Below, one piece after another: positions 1 through 8,872 of a stretch of 64,000 nt of DNA (position 1 is its first letter; the number at the start of each line of letters is the position of its first letter). Source of the DNA: Oceanihabitans gracilariae (lineage in GTDB: Bacteria > Bacteroidota > Bacteroidia > Flavobacteriales > Flavobacteriaceae); assembly GCF_042684485.1 (NCBI RefSeq), contig NZ_JBHULM010000007.1, positions 620,001 to 684,000 on the forward strand. The letters are read 5' to 3'. The notes under the pieces are model-generated. The model saw only the letters and a list, made by a program, of their open reading frames with translations, did no database searches and was not told where the DNA came from. A program made the translations under genes and the position numbers.

Positions 1-1
1 T

Positions 2-1348
2 ACTCCAGAACTTTCTTTTGCTTTAAAACATTTAAACTGCCACTGCGGAATTGTTTTAACAGCATCTCACAATCCACCAGAATACAATGGTTACAAAGTA
101 TATTGGCAAGATGGAGGACAGTTAGTTCCGCCACAGGATGCAGAAATAATTAGTAAAATTAACAGTCTAGATTATGCCGAAATTAAATTTGAAGCTAACA
201 ACGACTTAATAAAATATATAGGTAAAGAAGTAGATCAAGCTTTTATTGATGCTTCAATACAAAACGGAAGCTTTGCAACCTCAGCAAAAGCTAAAGAAGA
301 TTTAAACATTGTGTTTACCTCTTTACATGGTACTTCTATTACCATTTTTCCAGATACATTAGAAAAAGCAGGATACAAAAATGTACATATTGTTGAAGAA
401 CAACGCGAACCAAACGGAGATTTTCCAACTGTAAAATCACCAAATCCGGAAGAACCTGAAGCTTTAAAAATGGCTTTAGAACTAGCAGATAAAACCAATG
501 CAGATATTGTAATTGGTACAGATCCTGACGCAGACAGACTTGGTGTTGCGGTTAGAGATTTAGATGGAAAAATGACGATTCTTAACGGAAATCAAACCAT
601 GGTTTTAATGACCAACTTTCTTTTAAAACAATGGAAAGACAATAATAAATTAAACGGAAACGAATTTGTTGCTACAACCATAGTTTCTACACCAATGATA
701 CCTGCTTTAGCAAAAGCATATCATACAGAATGTAAAATTGGTTTAACCGGTTTTAAATGGATTGCTAAAATGATTAAAGACTTCCCTAACCAAGATTTTA
801 TTGGTGGTGGCGAAGAAAGTTTTGGCTTTATGGTTGGTGATTTTGTTAGAGATAAAGACGCTAACACTTCTTCTTTATTAGCAATTGAAATTGCAGCACA
901 AGCAAAAGCAAAAGGAAGCTCATTATATCAAGAATTAATTAACCTGTATGTAGAACATGGTTTATATAAAGAACACTTAGTTTCATTAACTAAAAAAGGA
1001 ATTGAAGGCGCTCAAGAAATCAAACAAATGATGGTAGATGCTCGTGAAAACCCTTTAAAAGAAGTAAATGGCTCTAAAGTGGTAAAAATTGAAGATTACC
1101 AATTATCTATAACTAAAGATATTGTTTCTGGTAAAGAAACTACTATAGATGTACCAAAATCTAACGTACTTATTTACTATACAGAAGATGGTAGCAAAAT
1201 AGCATTAAGACCAAGTGGTACAGAACCTAAAATTAAATTCTATATTAGTGTAAATACTACCCTTGAAAATGCTTCGGCTTTTACAGAAAAGCAAAATGAA
1301 TTGGCTTTAAAAATAGATGCCATATTAAAAGACTTGAAGCTTAATTAA
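2..1348 (+). CDS. Phospho-sugar mutase (phosphoglucomutase/phosphomannomutase family), 5'-truncated by window edge
   Basis: Interconverts hexose-1-phosphate and hexose-6-phosphate in the cytoplasm. The frame is open from base 2 and no start is visible, so about 448 codons of the 3' part are present; family members of this type are near 570 residues. Seen in order: the phosphoserine loop TASHNPPEYNG (about bases 62-94), the metal-binding loop GTDPDADR, the sugar-specificity loop GGGEESFG, and the phosphate-binding loop RPSGTEPKIKF near the C-terminus. These four loops define the alpha-D-phosphohexomutase superfamily. Which sugar it prefers cannot be decided from sequence. The stop overlaps the start of the next gene by one base (TAATG), suggesting translational coupling with the ABC exporter. 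Confidence 0.93.
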   Translation, partial: TPELSFALKHLNCHCGIVLTASHNPPEYNGYKVYWQDGGQLVPPQDAEIISKINSLDYAEIKFEANNDLIKYIGKEVDQAFIDASIQNGSFATSAKAKEDLNIVFTSLHGTSITIFPDTLEKAGYKNVHIVEEQREPNGDFPTVKSPNPEEPEALKMALELADKTNADIVIGTDPDADRLGVAVRDLDGKMTILNGNQTMVLMTNFLLKQWKDNNKLNGNEFVATTIVSTPMIPALAKAYHTECKIGLTGFKWIAKMIKDFPNQDFIGGGEESFGFMVGDFVRDKDANTSSLLAIEIAAQAKAKGSSLYQELINLYVEHGLYKEHLVSLTKKGIEGAQEIKQMMVDARENPLKEVNGSKVVKIEDYQLSITKDIVSGKETTIDVPKSNVLIYYTEDGSKIALRPSGTEPKIKFYISVNTTLENASAFTEKQNELALKIDAILKDLKLN

Positions 1349-3174
1349 TGGATTATTTAAAAAAAATTGCTCCTTATTTATTACCGTATAAAAAGTACGG
1401 TTACCTTAATATTTTCTTTAATGTACTCTATGCATTGTTTAGTACACTTGCTATGGTGTCTTTAATGCCAATGATTAATGTGCTATTTGGAGAAACAAAA
1501 AAACTATATGTAAAACCCGTTTATCAAGGTATTGGTGAATTAAAGTCTTTTGGCGAAAATTATTTAAATTACTTTGTAACTACAACAAACGAAAACGAAG
1601 GTGCTCAACAAACCTTGTTATACATGATTATTTTAATCATTAGTTTGTTTTTACTCAAAAACATATTTAACTATCTAGCCTTATTCTTTATTACCTTTTT
1701 GCGTAATGGTGTATTAAAAGATTTAAGAAACTCTATATACAATAAAGTACTAACACTCCCTATTTCTTATTATTCTGAAAAGAAAAAAGGAGATATCATT
1801 GCTAGAATTTCTGGTGATGTTAACGAGGTAAAAAACTCGGTGTTAGCCATTTTAGAATTAATAGTAAAAGAACCTTTAACCATTGTTTTTGCTATTGTAA
1901 CCATGTTTACAATTTCAATGAAACTAACCATTTTTGTATTTGTTTTTATTCCAATAGCAGGAATGATTATTTCTAGAATTGGTAAAAGCTTAAAGAAAAA
2001 ATCTGGACGCGTACAGCAAGAACAAGGTATATTTTTATCTACTTTAGAAGAAACTCTTGGTGGATTAAAAGTAATTAAAGGTTTTAATGCCGAAGAACGT
2101 TTTAATACCAAGTTTCAAGAATCTACAAACCGTTTTTACAATTTTTCAAACACCTTACTAAACCGTCAAAACCTAGCCTCACCAGCAAGTGAGTTTTTAG
2201 GTATTGCAACTATTGCTGCATTATTATGGTATGGAGGAAGCATGGTTTTAATAGATAAAAGTCTTTCTGGTGGTGCATTTATAACCTACATGGCATTAGC
2301 TTACCAAATATTAACTCCTGCAAAAGCAATAAGTAAAGCGAGTTATAAAGTAAAAGCTGGTAATGCTGCTGCAGATCGTGTGCTTGAAATTATTGATACA
2401 CCTTCTGTACTTGAAGACAAACCAAATGCTATCACTAAAGAAGGTTTTAATTCTGAAATAGCTGTAAACAATATTTCATTTAAATATGAAGATGATTTAG
2501 TGCTTAAAAACTTTACGGTTACTGTTCCTAAAGGAAAAACAGTAGCACTAGTTGGGCAATCTGGTTCTGGTAAATCTACCATTGCAAATCTAGTAACTCG
2601 TTTTTATGATGTTAACGACGGAAACATTTCTATTGATGGTGAAGATATTAGAAATCTTACTAAAAAATCTTTACGAAGCTTAATAGGTTTAGTAACACAA
2701 GATTCTATTTTATTTAACGAAACCGTTAAAAACAATATCTTAATAGGAAACCCAAGCGCTACAGATGATGAAATTATCAACGCTTTAAAAATTGCCAATG
2801 CATGGGAGTTTGTTAAAGACTTACCTAAAGGTATAGAAACCAATATTGGAGATTCTGGAGGAAAACTTTCTGGCGGACAAAAACAACGCTTAAGTATAGC
2901 TCGTGCTGTTTTAAAAAACCCACCAATTATGATTTTAGATGAAGCAACTTCTGCACTAGATACAGAAAGTGAACGCCTAGTTCAAGTTGCTCTTGAAAAC
3001 ATGATGAAAAACAGAACTTCTATTGTAATTGCCCACAGACTATCTACCATACAAAATGCAGATAAAATTCTAGTGATGCAAAAAGGAGAAATTGCAGAAC
3101 AAGGCACACACAAAGAATTAATAGATAAAAATGGTGTTTATAAAAAGTTAGTAGAAATGCAAAGCTTTGAATAA
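1348..3174 (+). CDS. ABC exporter, fused permease-ATPase (MsbA/lipid-exporter type)
   Basis: A 608-residue half-transporter that would work as a homodimer in the inner membrane. The N-terminal half (about residues 15-330) carries around six hydrophobic helices of the ABC exporter membrane domain. The C-terminal ATPase has Walker A GQSGSGKST (about 403-411), signature LSGGQKQR (about 507) and Walker B IMILDEAT (about 527), followed by the H-loop IVIAHRLST. This layout is that of MsbA and related lipid or drug flippases. Substrate is not evident. It overlaps the mutase gene by one base and ends just before a strong hairpin terminator, so the two probably form the end of one transcript. Confidence 0.92.
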   Translation: MDYLKKIAPYLLPYKKYGYLNIFFNVLYALFSTLAMVSLMPMINVLFGETKKLYVKPVYQGIGELKSFGENYLNYFVTTTNENEGAQQTLLYMIILIISLFLLKNIFNYLALFFITFLRNGVLKDLRNSIYNKVLTLPISYYSEKKKGDIIARISGDVNEVKNSVLAILELIVKEPLTIVFAIVTMFTISMKLTIFVFVFIPIAGMIISRIGKSLKKKSGRVQQEQGIFLSTLEETLGGLKVIKGFNAEERFNTKFQESTNRFYNFSNTLLNRQNLASPASEFLGIATIAALLWYGGSMVLIDKSLSGGAFITYMALAYQILTPAKAISKASYKVKAGNAAADRVLEIIDTPSVLEDKPNAITKEGFNSEIAVNNISFKYEDDLVLKNFTVTVPKGKTVALVGQSGSGKSTIANLVTRFYDVNDGNISIDGEDIRNLTKKSLRSLIGLVTQDSILFNETVKNNILIGNPSATDDEIINALKIANAWEFVKDLPKGIETNIGDSGGKLSGGQKQRLSIARAVLKNPPIMILDEATSALDTESERLVQVALENMMKNRTSIVIAHRLSTIQNADKILVMQKGEIAEQGTHKELIDKNGVYKKLVEMQSFE

Positions 3175-3201
3175 TATACACACTGCAAATAATTGAAATA
3201 A

Positions 3202-3229
3202 AAAAAGCTAGAAGAAATTCTAGCTTTTT
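3202..3229. terminator. Intrinsic terminator after the ABC exporter
   Basis: Perfect 12-bp stem (arms 3202-3213 and 3218-3229) closed by a GAAA tetraloop. The A-run on one side and T-run on the other let it act in either direction. It lies 27 bases after the exporter stop. Confidence 0.85.
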
Positions 3230-3494
3230 GTTTATGTTAGATTTGGGGCTTCTAACATTTAGTAGGTTTGATGGTGTAAATATATATCAAATAAATATAG
3301 CTACCAAATAAAAAATGTATTTCATCATGCTAATAACGCATTTCATCGATGTTTTTAAGGCTAAACACTTGCTTTTCAAGGATTTAAAAATTTAAAGAAA
3401 TTTTAAGTTTTTTTCTTCTTTCTAAAAAAAATACATCCTTTTTTAAACTTTTTGTAAATTCATCAGTCTAAAAGGTATAAACTAAATACACTCT
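3230..3494. other. Non-coding leader upstream of the ECF sigma operon
   Basis: About 265 bases with no credible ORF, very AT-rich, with T- and A-runs around 3400-3440. It must hold the promoter of the sigma-factor gene. A TTTTTG run near 3450 is the only -7-like candidate and I do not consider it firm. No repeat or RNA structure was recognised. Confidence 0.5.
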
Positions 3495-4037
3495 GTGTTA
3501 AACGAAACCGTTTTTTTACAACAACTACAATCTAAAAACTCTAAAGAACAAGCTTTTAGAGAGTTGATTACACAATATAAAGAACGTTTATATTGGCACA
3601 TACGTCATATAGTAAAATCTCATGATGATACTGATGATGTATTACAAAATACCTTTATTAAAGTTTTTAAAAATATTGACAATTTTAAAGGAGATAGTAA
3701 AATTTACTCTTGGATGTACAGAATAGCAACTAATGAAGCTATAACACATATAAATAAAAATGCAAAAAGATTGCAAATTACTAATGAAGAAACACAAGAA
3801 TTAGCAATTAATAATTTACAATCTGATGTCTATTTTGAAGGTGATGAAATACAATTAAAATTACAAAAAGCGATTGCTACCTTACCAGAAAAACAACAAT
3901 TAGTATTTAACATGAAGTATTTTCAAGAAATTAAATACAAAGACATGGCAGAAATATTAGAAACTAGTGAAGGTGCCTTAAAAGCATCTTACCATATAGC
4001 AGTAAAAAAAATTCAAGACTATCTTACTAAAGATTAA
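3495..4037 (+). CDS. ECF-type RNA polymerase sigma-70 factor
   Basis: A 180-residue sigma factor of the extracytoplasmic-function class. Region 2 lies at about residues 44-90 (DVLQNTFIKVFKNID, then the WMYRIATNEAI segment) and region 4 at about 125-177 (LPEKQQLVFNMKYF followed by the helix-turn-helix). The start is GTG; there is no in-frame ATG near it, and the reading frame begins close to the first conserved residues. It is followed 33 bases later by a membrane protein with an anti-sigma-like layout and then a Spy-like periplasmic protein, an arrangement expected of an envelope-stress circuit. The signal sensed is unknown. Confidence 0.9.
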   Translation: MLNETVFLQQLQSKNSKEQAFRELITQYKERLYWHIRHIVKSHDDTDDVLQNTFIKVFKNIDNFKGDSKIYSWMYRIATNEAITHINKNAKRLQITNEETQELAINNLQSDVYFEGDEIQLKLQKAIATLPEKQQLVFNMKYFQEIKYKDMAEILETSEGALKASYHIAVKKIQDYLTKD

Positions 4038-4070
4038 ACCTTTGTCAAAAAAAAGAGTCTATATAATAAG

Positions 4071-4559
4071 ATGAAAACAAATTTAAACAACATAGAAGAA
4101 TCCGGTTTTAAAGTTCCTGAAAATTACTTTGAAAACCTTGAAGCGTCTATATTAAGCCATGTAAACTTAAAAGATAAAGCTACAGATGCAGGTTTTACTG
4201 TACCTAAAGATTATTTTTCAAAAGTTGAAGATGCTATTTTAACTAAGGCTACTAAAAAAGAACCTGTAAAAGTAATTCCTTTAATAAACAAGAAAACTAT
4301 TTTTTATATATCTAGTGTAGCTGCAGCAATACTGTTACTGTTTAACCTAAATATTTTTAATAATAAGGTTACTTATGACGCTTTAGCGTATGACACAGTA
4401 GAAAACTATGTTTTAAATGAAGACATTGCTACAGAAGAATTAGCAACCTTGTTTAATGAAGTAGATTTTTCTGAAGAAGGTTTTGAAGCTATTAGCTTCT
4501 CAGACGAAGCAATACAAGATTATATAAATGATAATATAGAACTTAACGACTTATATTGA
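4071..4559 (+). CDS. Putative anti-sigma factor with single transmembrane helix
   Basis: A 162-residue protein without a signal peptide. The cytoplasmic part contains two copies of one short motif: GFKVPENYFENLEASIL at about residues 12-28 and GFTVPKDYFSKVEDAIL at about 41-57. One hydrophobic helix follows at about 83-103, then an acidic periplasmic tail of about 60 residues. Such a cytoplasmic motif, one helix and outer tail is the usual anti-sigma layout in Bacteroidota, and the gene directly follows the ECF sigma gene. I cannot assign a named anti-sigma family; the role is inferred from topology and position. Confidence 0.65.
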   Translation: MKTNLNNIEESGFKVPENYFENLEASILSHVNLKDKATDAGFTVPKDYFSKVEDAILTKATKKEPVKVIPLINKKTIFYISSVAAAILLLFNLNIFNNKVTYDALAYDTVENYVLNEDIATEELATLFNEVDFSEEGFEAISFSDEAIQDYINDNIELNDLY

Positions 4560-4573
4560 ATAACAAAATAACA

Positions 4574-5014
4574 ATGAAAAAAACAATTATAACATTTTTT
4601 GCTTTATTACTATCTATTGCAACTTTTTCACAAGACAAATTAGATAAAGACAAAATCATGACCTTAAAAGTAGCATTCATAACAGAAAACCTTGAGTTAA
4701 CTACAAATGAAGCACAAAAATTTTGGCCAATCTATAATGCGTTTGAAGAAGCCCAAGATCGTTTACGCGATGCTGCACATGCTTTAAGAAAAAATGCAAA
4801 TACAGAAACGTTAACAGAAACAGAAGCTAAAGACTTACTAAAACAAATGCAGGATAATAATATAAAACGTATTCAGCTTTATAATAATTATCTAGAAGAT
4901 TTACAGACTGTATTTACTGCAAAAAAAATAATTAAACTAAAGGAAACAGAAGATAACTTTAGAAAAAAAATGTTTGAAGAATACAAAAAACGAAGAAAAA
5001 AGAACAAAGAATAA
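4574..5014 (+). CDS. Small periplasmic helical protein, Spy/CpxP-like, downstream of ECF pair
   Basis: 146 residues with a clear signal peptide (MKKTIITFFALLLSIATFSQ). The mature part is charged, all-helical, with a basic C-terminus (KKRRKKNKE). Features such as LTTNEAQKFWPIYNAFEEAQ resemble periplasmic Spy/CpxP-like stress proteins found beside sigma/anti-sigma pairs in flavobacteria. An in-frame TTG at 4556 would overlap the previous gene and spoil the signal peptide, so ATG 4574 is chosen. It is the last gene of the trio and is followed by a hairpin terminator. It could act as chaperone or as feedback sensor for the anti-sigma; neither is shown. Confidence 0.75.
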   Translation: MKKTIITFFALLLSIATFSQDKLDKDKIMTLKVAFITENLELTTNEAQKFWPIYNAFEEAQDRLRDAAHALRKNANTETLTETEAKDLLKQMQDNNIKRIQLYNNYLEDLQTVFTAKKIIKLKETEDNFRKKMFEEYKKRRKKNKE

Positions 5015-5020
5015 AACAAT

Positions 5021-5047
5021 AAAAAAGCAGCCCATGGCTGCTTTTTT
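5021..5047. terminator. Bidirectional intrinsic terminator
   Basis: Perfect 12-bp stem (5021-5032 with 5036-5047) with a 3-base loop, flanked by A- and T-runs. It sits between the convergent Spy-like gene and YCF48-like gene and can serve both. Confidence 0.85.
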
Positions 5048-5127
5048 TATTTAGAATAATATTTTAAACACATGAAAGAGTTTCGTATTTATTACAAATA
5101 CACTCTAATATTTAATAGTAATAAAAA

Positions 5128-6186
5128 CTATTTAAAAGTTAATTTACTAATTCGCTTTGCTCCTGCTGCATAAGCAACACTATCATTTATAAAACGAAGT
5201 GTATAAAAGCCTTCGTCACTTAAATGTTTCCAGGTATTTCCAGAATCGCTACTATAATCAATTCCTTTAAAACCAATAGCAACTAATGCTTTAGCATTAC
5301 TATTAGGTACATACTGCACACAACTTCTATAACCAGGACTTTGGTTTTGCGCTACTAATTGCCACGTTTTTCCACCATCTGTTGTACGTATTTTATTTGC
5401 AGAGCTGTCTGCTGCTTTGGTATAATCTCCTCCAATAGCAAATCCGTTATTCGCATCATAAAAATCAACACTATACATTCCTGTGGTTTCTAATCCTTGT
5501 ACCATTGGAGTTTCTATGGCTTTCCAGGTTTTTCCTTTATTTGGTGAGTATAATATTCTACTAGCCTTTCCTCCTGTTGCTATCCATGTTTTATCACCTA
5601 CAATAGCAATATTAGTATCACTTGCTGCAAATGCCGCTTCGCCTTCTTTTGCTTTTGGTAAATCATCACAAGAGAGTTTGTTCCAAGTATTTCCACCATC
5701 ACGAGTAATTATAATGCTCAAACAATCTTCGGTAGGATCTCCAATTGCAATTCCTTCTTGATCATTCCAAAAAGCCATAGCATCATAAAATGCTTTTTCG
5801 TGGTTTTCTTTATACACTATTTTTAAAGAATCTGCATCTATTTTATACAAAAGAGCTGGAGAAGAAATACTTAAAGCAAAACCTGCATTATTGGTAACTG
5901 CTAATGCTCTAAAATTTGGTATGATAGTATCTTCTTTTAGTTGAAAAGTTAAACGAGCTTCTTCATCTATGGCATTCTTAGAGATACCTCCTATTCTTCC
6001 ATCAGAGGTGGCAAAAGAAGCAAATCCGTTAGCATCTACTTCTAACGCACGAACATTTAACAAAGAATCTTTTAATAGAGTTTTTATTTCTACGGTTTTA
6101 AAATTTTTAACATGAAGTGGTGTTTCTTTTTTTCCGCAGGAAAACAAAAAACAAAGTACAATTAAAAAAGGAAGGGTATTTTTCAT
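5128..6186 (-). CDS. YCF48-like / Asp-box beta-propeller lipoprotein
   Basis: 352 residues beginning with a lipoprotein signal (MKNTLPFLIVLCFLFSCGKK, lipobox ending at Cys17), so it should be anchored in an envelope membrane. Repeated Asp-box motifs (DGGNTWNKL, NKGKTWKAI, DGGKTWQLV, DSGNTWKHL) mark a BNR/YCF48-type beta-propeller. In cyanobacteria a YCF48 homologue helps assemble photosystem II, but in heterotrophic Bacteroidota such proteins are usually of unknown binding function. No catalytic residues of a sialidase were seen, so enzyme activity is not claimed. It stands alone, convergent with the sigma operon. Confidence 0.8.
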   Translation of the reverse strand: MKNTLPFLIVLCFLFSCGKKETPLHVKNFKTVEIKTLLKDSLLNVRALEVDANGFASFATSDGRIGGISKNAIDEEARLTFQLKEDTIIPNFRALAVTNNAGFALSISSPALLYKIDADSLKIVYKENHEKAFYDAMAFWNDQEGIAIGDPTEDCLSIIITRDGGNTWNKLSCDDLPKAKEGEAAFAASDTNIAIVGDKTWIATGGKASRILYSPNKGKTWKAIETPMVQGLETTGMYSVDFYDANNGFAIGGDYTKAADSSANKIRTTDGGKTWQLVAQNQSPGYRSCVQYVPNSNAKALVAIGFKGIDYSSDSGNTWKHLSDEGFYTLRFINDSVAYAAGAKRISKLTFK

Positions 6187-6210
6187 AGGTTTTAAATTTC
6201 TATAAAAATA

Positions 6211-6243
6211 GAAAAGCTTTATGAATAAATCATAAAGCCTTTC
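6211..6243. terminator. Hairpin between CotH gene and YCF48-like gene
   Basis: Stem of 9 perfect pairs (6216-6224 with 6230-6238), extended by 4 more pairs past one mismatch, with a 5-base loop. On the minus strand it is followed by a T-rich stretch, fitting termination of the CotH-type gene just upstream. Confidence 0.5.
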
Positions 6244-6296
6244 TTGCTATTAATCAAAACAAACATCTCTAGGGAATAAGATGCTATACTATATTT

Positions 6297-8636
6297 TTAA
6301 TTTCTTATAATTTTTAAAACACTACTATTGTTAACATGTACTAAATACATACCTTTTGAGAAACTAGAAAAATCAATTACAATATTAGAATCGTTTATAT
6401 TTTTGTCTTGTAACAATAACTGACCTTGCACATTATACACCTGAATACTTTCTATTGCATAAGAAGTATTTGTAATGGTTACTACATTATTTGTAGGGTT
6501 TGGATAATATTGTAAGTGATTACTAAAATCTATTTCATTTACAGATAAAGATTCATTATTTGCAGCAAAGGTTGGTAATTGAATGGCAAAATCACCTGTT
6601 CCGTTTGGTACTCTTGCATAACCCATATCATCTTCTTGTGCACCAAAGGTTATATTTTCTATTATAGTACCATCTGCATAAGATAAAATGGCACTTTCTC
6701 CTCCTGCAGAAAACTTAATGTCTGCATGCAATCCTGTTTGATCATCGTCTTTATCACACCAAACAATTAAATAGCTATCTGGAGCTATTGTTAATCCTGT
6801 AGGAAACTGCCAAGCTAATAAATCTTCTGGATCATCAGACAGATATAAATTATCTAAACTTAATGTTTCATCACTAGTATTATATAACTCTAACCAATCG
6901 TCATATTCTCCATCTTGATCTGTAACTGTTGTTTCATTGGAAGCCATTAATTCATTAATTACAAGATCTCCTGGTGTTAAGGTTTCGTAAGTTGCTCCTA
7001 AAGTATAAAATTCATATTCTGCTCTTGCTGGAGAAAAAGAACCAATATTATCATTTTCTCCATATATATAATATTGCATATAGTCGGCATCAATAACCAC
7101 ATCTACACCATATACATTATCTGCAGAAGTACCATCATTATGCGCACCATCATCATACATTAGTATTTTTGTAAATGGCATGGTTTCATCTGTTCTATAT
7201 CCTAAATAAACAGCATCTGTATTGGTATCTGTAACAGTTGCAGTAATGGTAACAGTATCTCCTATTATTGGTGTTGTAACAGAAGAAGCTACATTACTTA
7301 TAGTAGGTTGTGTATTATTAAAATCGGTTTGCGCTAATAAGTACGTGCTTCTTGAACCCATTAAGTTTGCTAATCCTGGCGCTGTATTACCACCTACATT
7401 ATAATCTGTATCTATATTACCTGTAAATTGAGCATCTGTATAAAACTTATTAGTATCTGCAGCAACTGCTGTGGCAATAATTGCTTGGTAATCATTTGCC
7501 ATTGTTAAGTAGTTAGAATTACTTATGTTTTCGGTTAAAATGGTTTTATAATGTGCTAAATACATTCTTTTATATTTTGGCACTTCCATTAATTTAGAAA
7601 ACAACGGAAAATTAGCATCATCTTCATGTAACATATGGTCTAGTTCTGCTTTTTGCGTAGTAGAAGTTAATGTTCCCGATTGTCCTCCTGGTCCACCAGG
7701 TCCTCCTGGACCTCCAGGACCACTACTTGTTTCTCCTGTCATACTAAAAACTCCAAAAGACATATTTAAATCCCACATAATAGAATTAAACTGATCATTA
7801 TCATCCTTATACAAATAATAATTCTGTTTAAATTGCCCAATATAACTGTCTAAGTTTACCAAAACATTATCAAGTGCAAGCATCCAAATTGCCTTATCTA
7901 CATCTAAAACGTTTTCAATATTTTCTATATCACTATCTAATATATCTGTTAATTCAATTAAATCATCCCAATGTGCCTCTGCAATAGTTGGGTCTGTATC
8001 ATCATCCGATTTAATTTCATAAGCGTCTTCATAACTAGCAGAATTAGTACCTAAATATTCTAAATTTGGCAAGTTTGTAGTTTCAGGTCCTGCACCATCA
8101 GGAGGACTACAGCTAAAAAACGCATTATCTTTAGAGTAAAAATGTTTATCTACAAAAGTTTTTGTAATTGCCTCTGTATTGGTGTACAAACCAATTAAGG
8201 TACCATTTACATACACATTAGCATAGTTTGCTTCTGGTGCATCCATGTATTGGTTTACAATATTGTAAGCAATTGTCTCTCTAACAAAAGAAGGATCAAA
8301 CATCACGTTTGCCAACTTAATATCTTTATAACCTTGATAGTCTTGATCTACATAAGTATCTAATTCTATATGAAAAGGATTTTTAGTTTGGTTAGCATCA
8401 TAAGAGCTATTTCCTTTATACTTTACACCAACACTATAAAAAGTAGTTCCGTTAATGGTTACAGATGTTGCTTCTGTATAATTATTATCTCCTGCTTTTT
8501 CTGCATCTAATAAAGCATCCCAATTGCTTTCTGCAAATTCTATTTCTATGGTCTGTATGGTATTTATATCGTACAAATCCTGCGAAAATGATTTTATAGA
8601 TATACATAATAATAAAAGAGTAATTAATTGTTTCAT
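6297..8636 (-). CDS. CotH-kinase family protein with lamin-tail domain and T9SS C-terminal tail
   Basis: 779 residues. A Sec signal peptide (MKQLITLLLLCISIKSFSQ) is followed by a CotH-type domain to about residue 400, including IMWDLNMSFG, which resembles the metal-binding part of CotH protein kinases. Next come a low-complexity run (GGPGGPGGPGG, about 306-318), an extracellular Ig-like segment, a lamin-tail-like domain (DLVINELMASNET, then YDDWLELYN) and a type IX secretion tail (YYPNPTNNVVTI to the end). It should be exported and cell-surface attached or released. CotH proteins phosphorylate spore-coat proteins in Bacillus; the substrate of flavobacterial homologues is not known. Monocistronic, divergent from rsmB. 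Confidence 0.85.
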   Translation of the reverse strand: MKQLITLLLLCISIKSFSQDLYDINTIQTIEIEFAESNWDALLDAEKAGDNNYTEATSVTINGTTFYSVGVKYKGNSSYDANQTKNPFHIELDTYVDQDYQGYKDIKLANVMFDPSFVRETIAYNIVNQYMDAPEANYANVYVNGTLIGLYTNTEAITKTFVDKHFYSKDNAFFSCSPPDGAGPETTNLPNLEYLGTNSASYEDAYEIKSDDDTDPTIAEAHWDDLIELTDILDSDIENIENVLDVDKAIWMLALDNVLVNLDSYIGQFKQNYYLYKDDNDQFNSIMWDLNMSFGVFSMTGETSSGPGGPGGPGGPGGQSGTLTSTTQKAELDHMLHEDDANFPLFSKLMEVPKYKRMYLAHYKTILTENISNSNYLTMANDYQAIIATAVAADTNKFYTDAQFTGNIDTDYNVGGNTAPGLANLMGSRSTYLLAQTDFNNTQPTISNVASSVTTPIIGDTVTITATVTDTNTDAVYLGYRTDETMPFTKILMYDDGAHNDGTSADNVYGVDVVIDADYMQYYIYGENDNIGSFSPARAEYEFYTLGATYETLTPGDLVINELMASNETTVTDQDGEYDDWLELYNTSDETLSLDNLYLSDDPEDLLAWQFPTGLTIAPDSYLIVWCDKDDDQTGLHADIKFSAGGESAILSYADGTIIENITFGAQEDDMGYARVPNGTGDFAIQLPTFAANNESLSVNEIDFSNHLQYYPNPTNNVVTITNTSYAIESIQVYNVQGQLLLQDKNINDSNIVIDFSSFSKGMYLVHVNNSSVLKIIRN

Positions 8637-8792
8637 AAAAGTTGGTTTTAAAGCTTTTATGTTTAGATGTTATATTTTAAAAAAACTTGTGCCATTTTTA
8701 AAAAAAATTATTTTTTTTTATTTTCAAAAAACAAAAGCAAAAGAATAACATCTATTATTAACAAGAAATAAGTATAATTATTTCTAAAATCA

Positions 8793-8800
8793 TACCTTTG
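8793..8800 (+). promoter_or_regulatory. -7 element (TACCTTTG) for rsmB-like gene
   Basis: Exact match to the TAnnTTTG -7 consensus of Bacteroidota, 73 bases before the chosen ATG. A matching TTG at -33 is not obvious. Confidence 0.5.
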
Positions 8801-8872
8801 CACGTTTTAAAATACTAAAAGTTCAATCTGAATAAATACTTATTTCTGCTATTGAACACCGAATACGAATAT

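Noticed and set aside
4556..4573. TTG start overlapping the anti-sigma-like gene for the Spy-like protein
   Set aside because: It would put extra polar residues before a clean signal peptide that begins at ATG 4574.
7681..7722. Short tandem repeats that might suggest a repeat array or CRISPR
   Set aside because: They are codons for a Gly-Gly-Pro linker inside the CotH-type protein; units are 9 bases without spacers.
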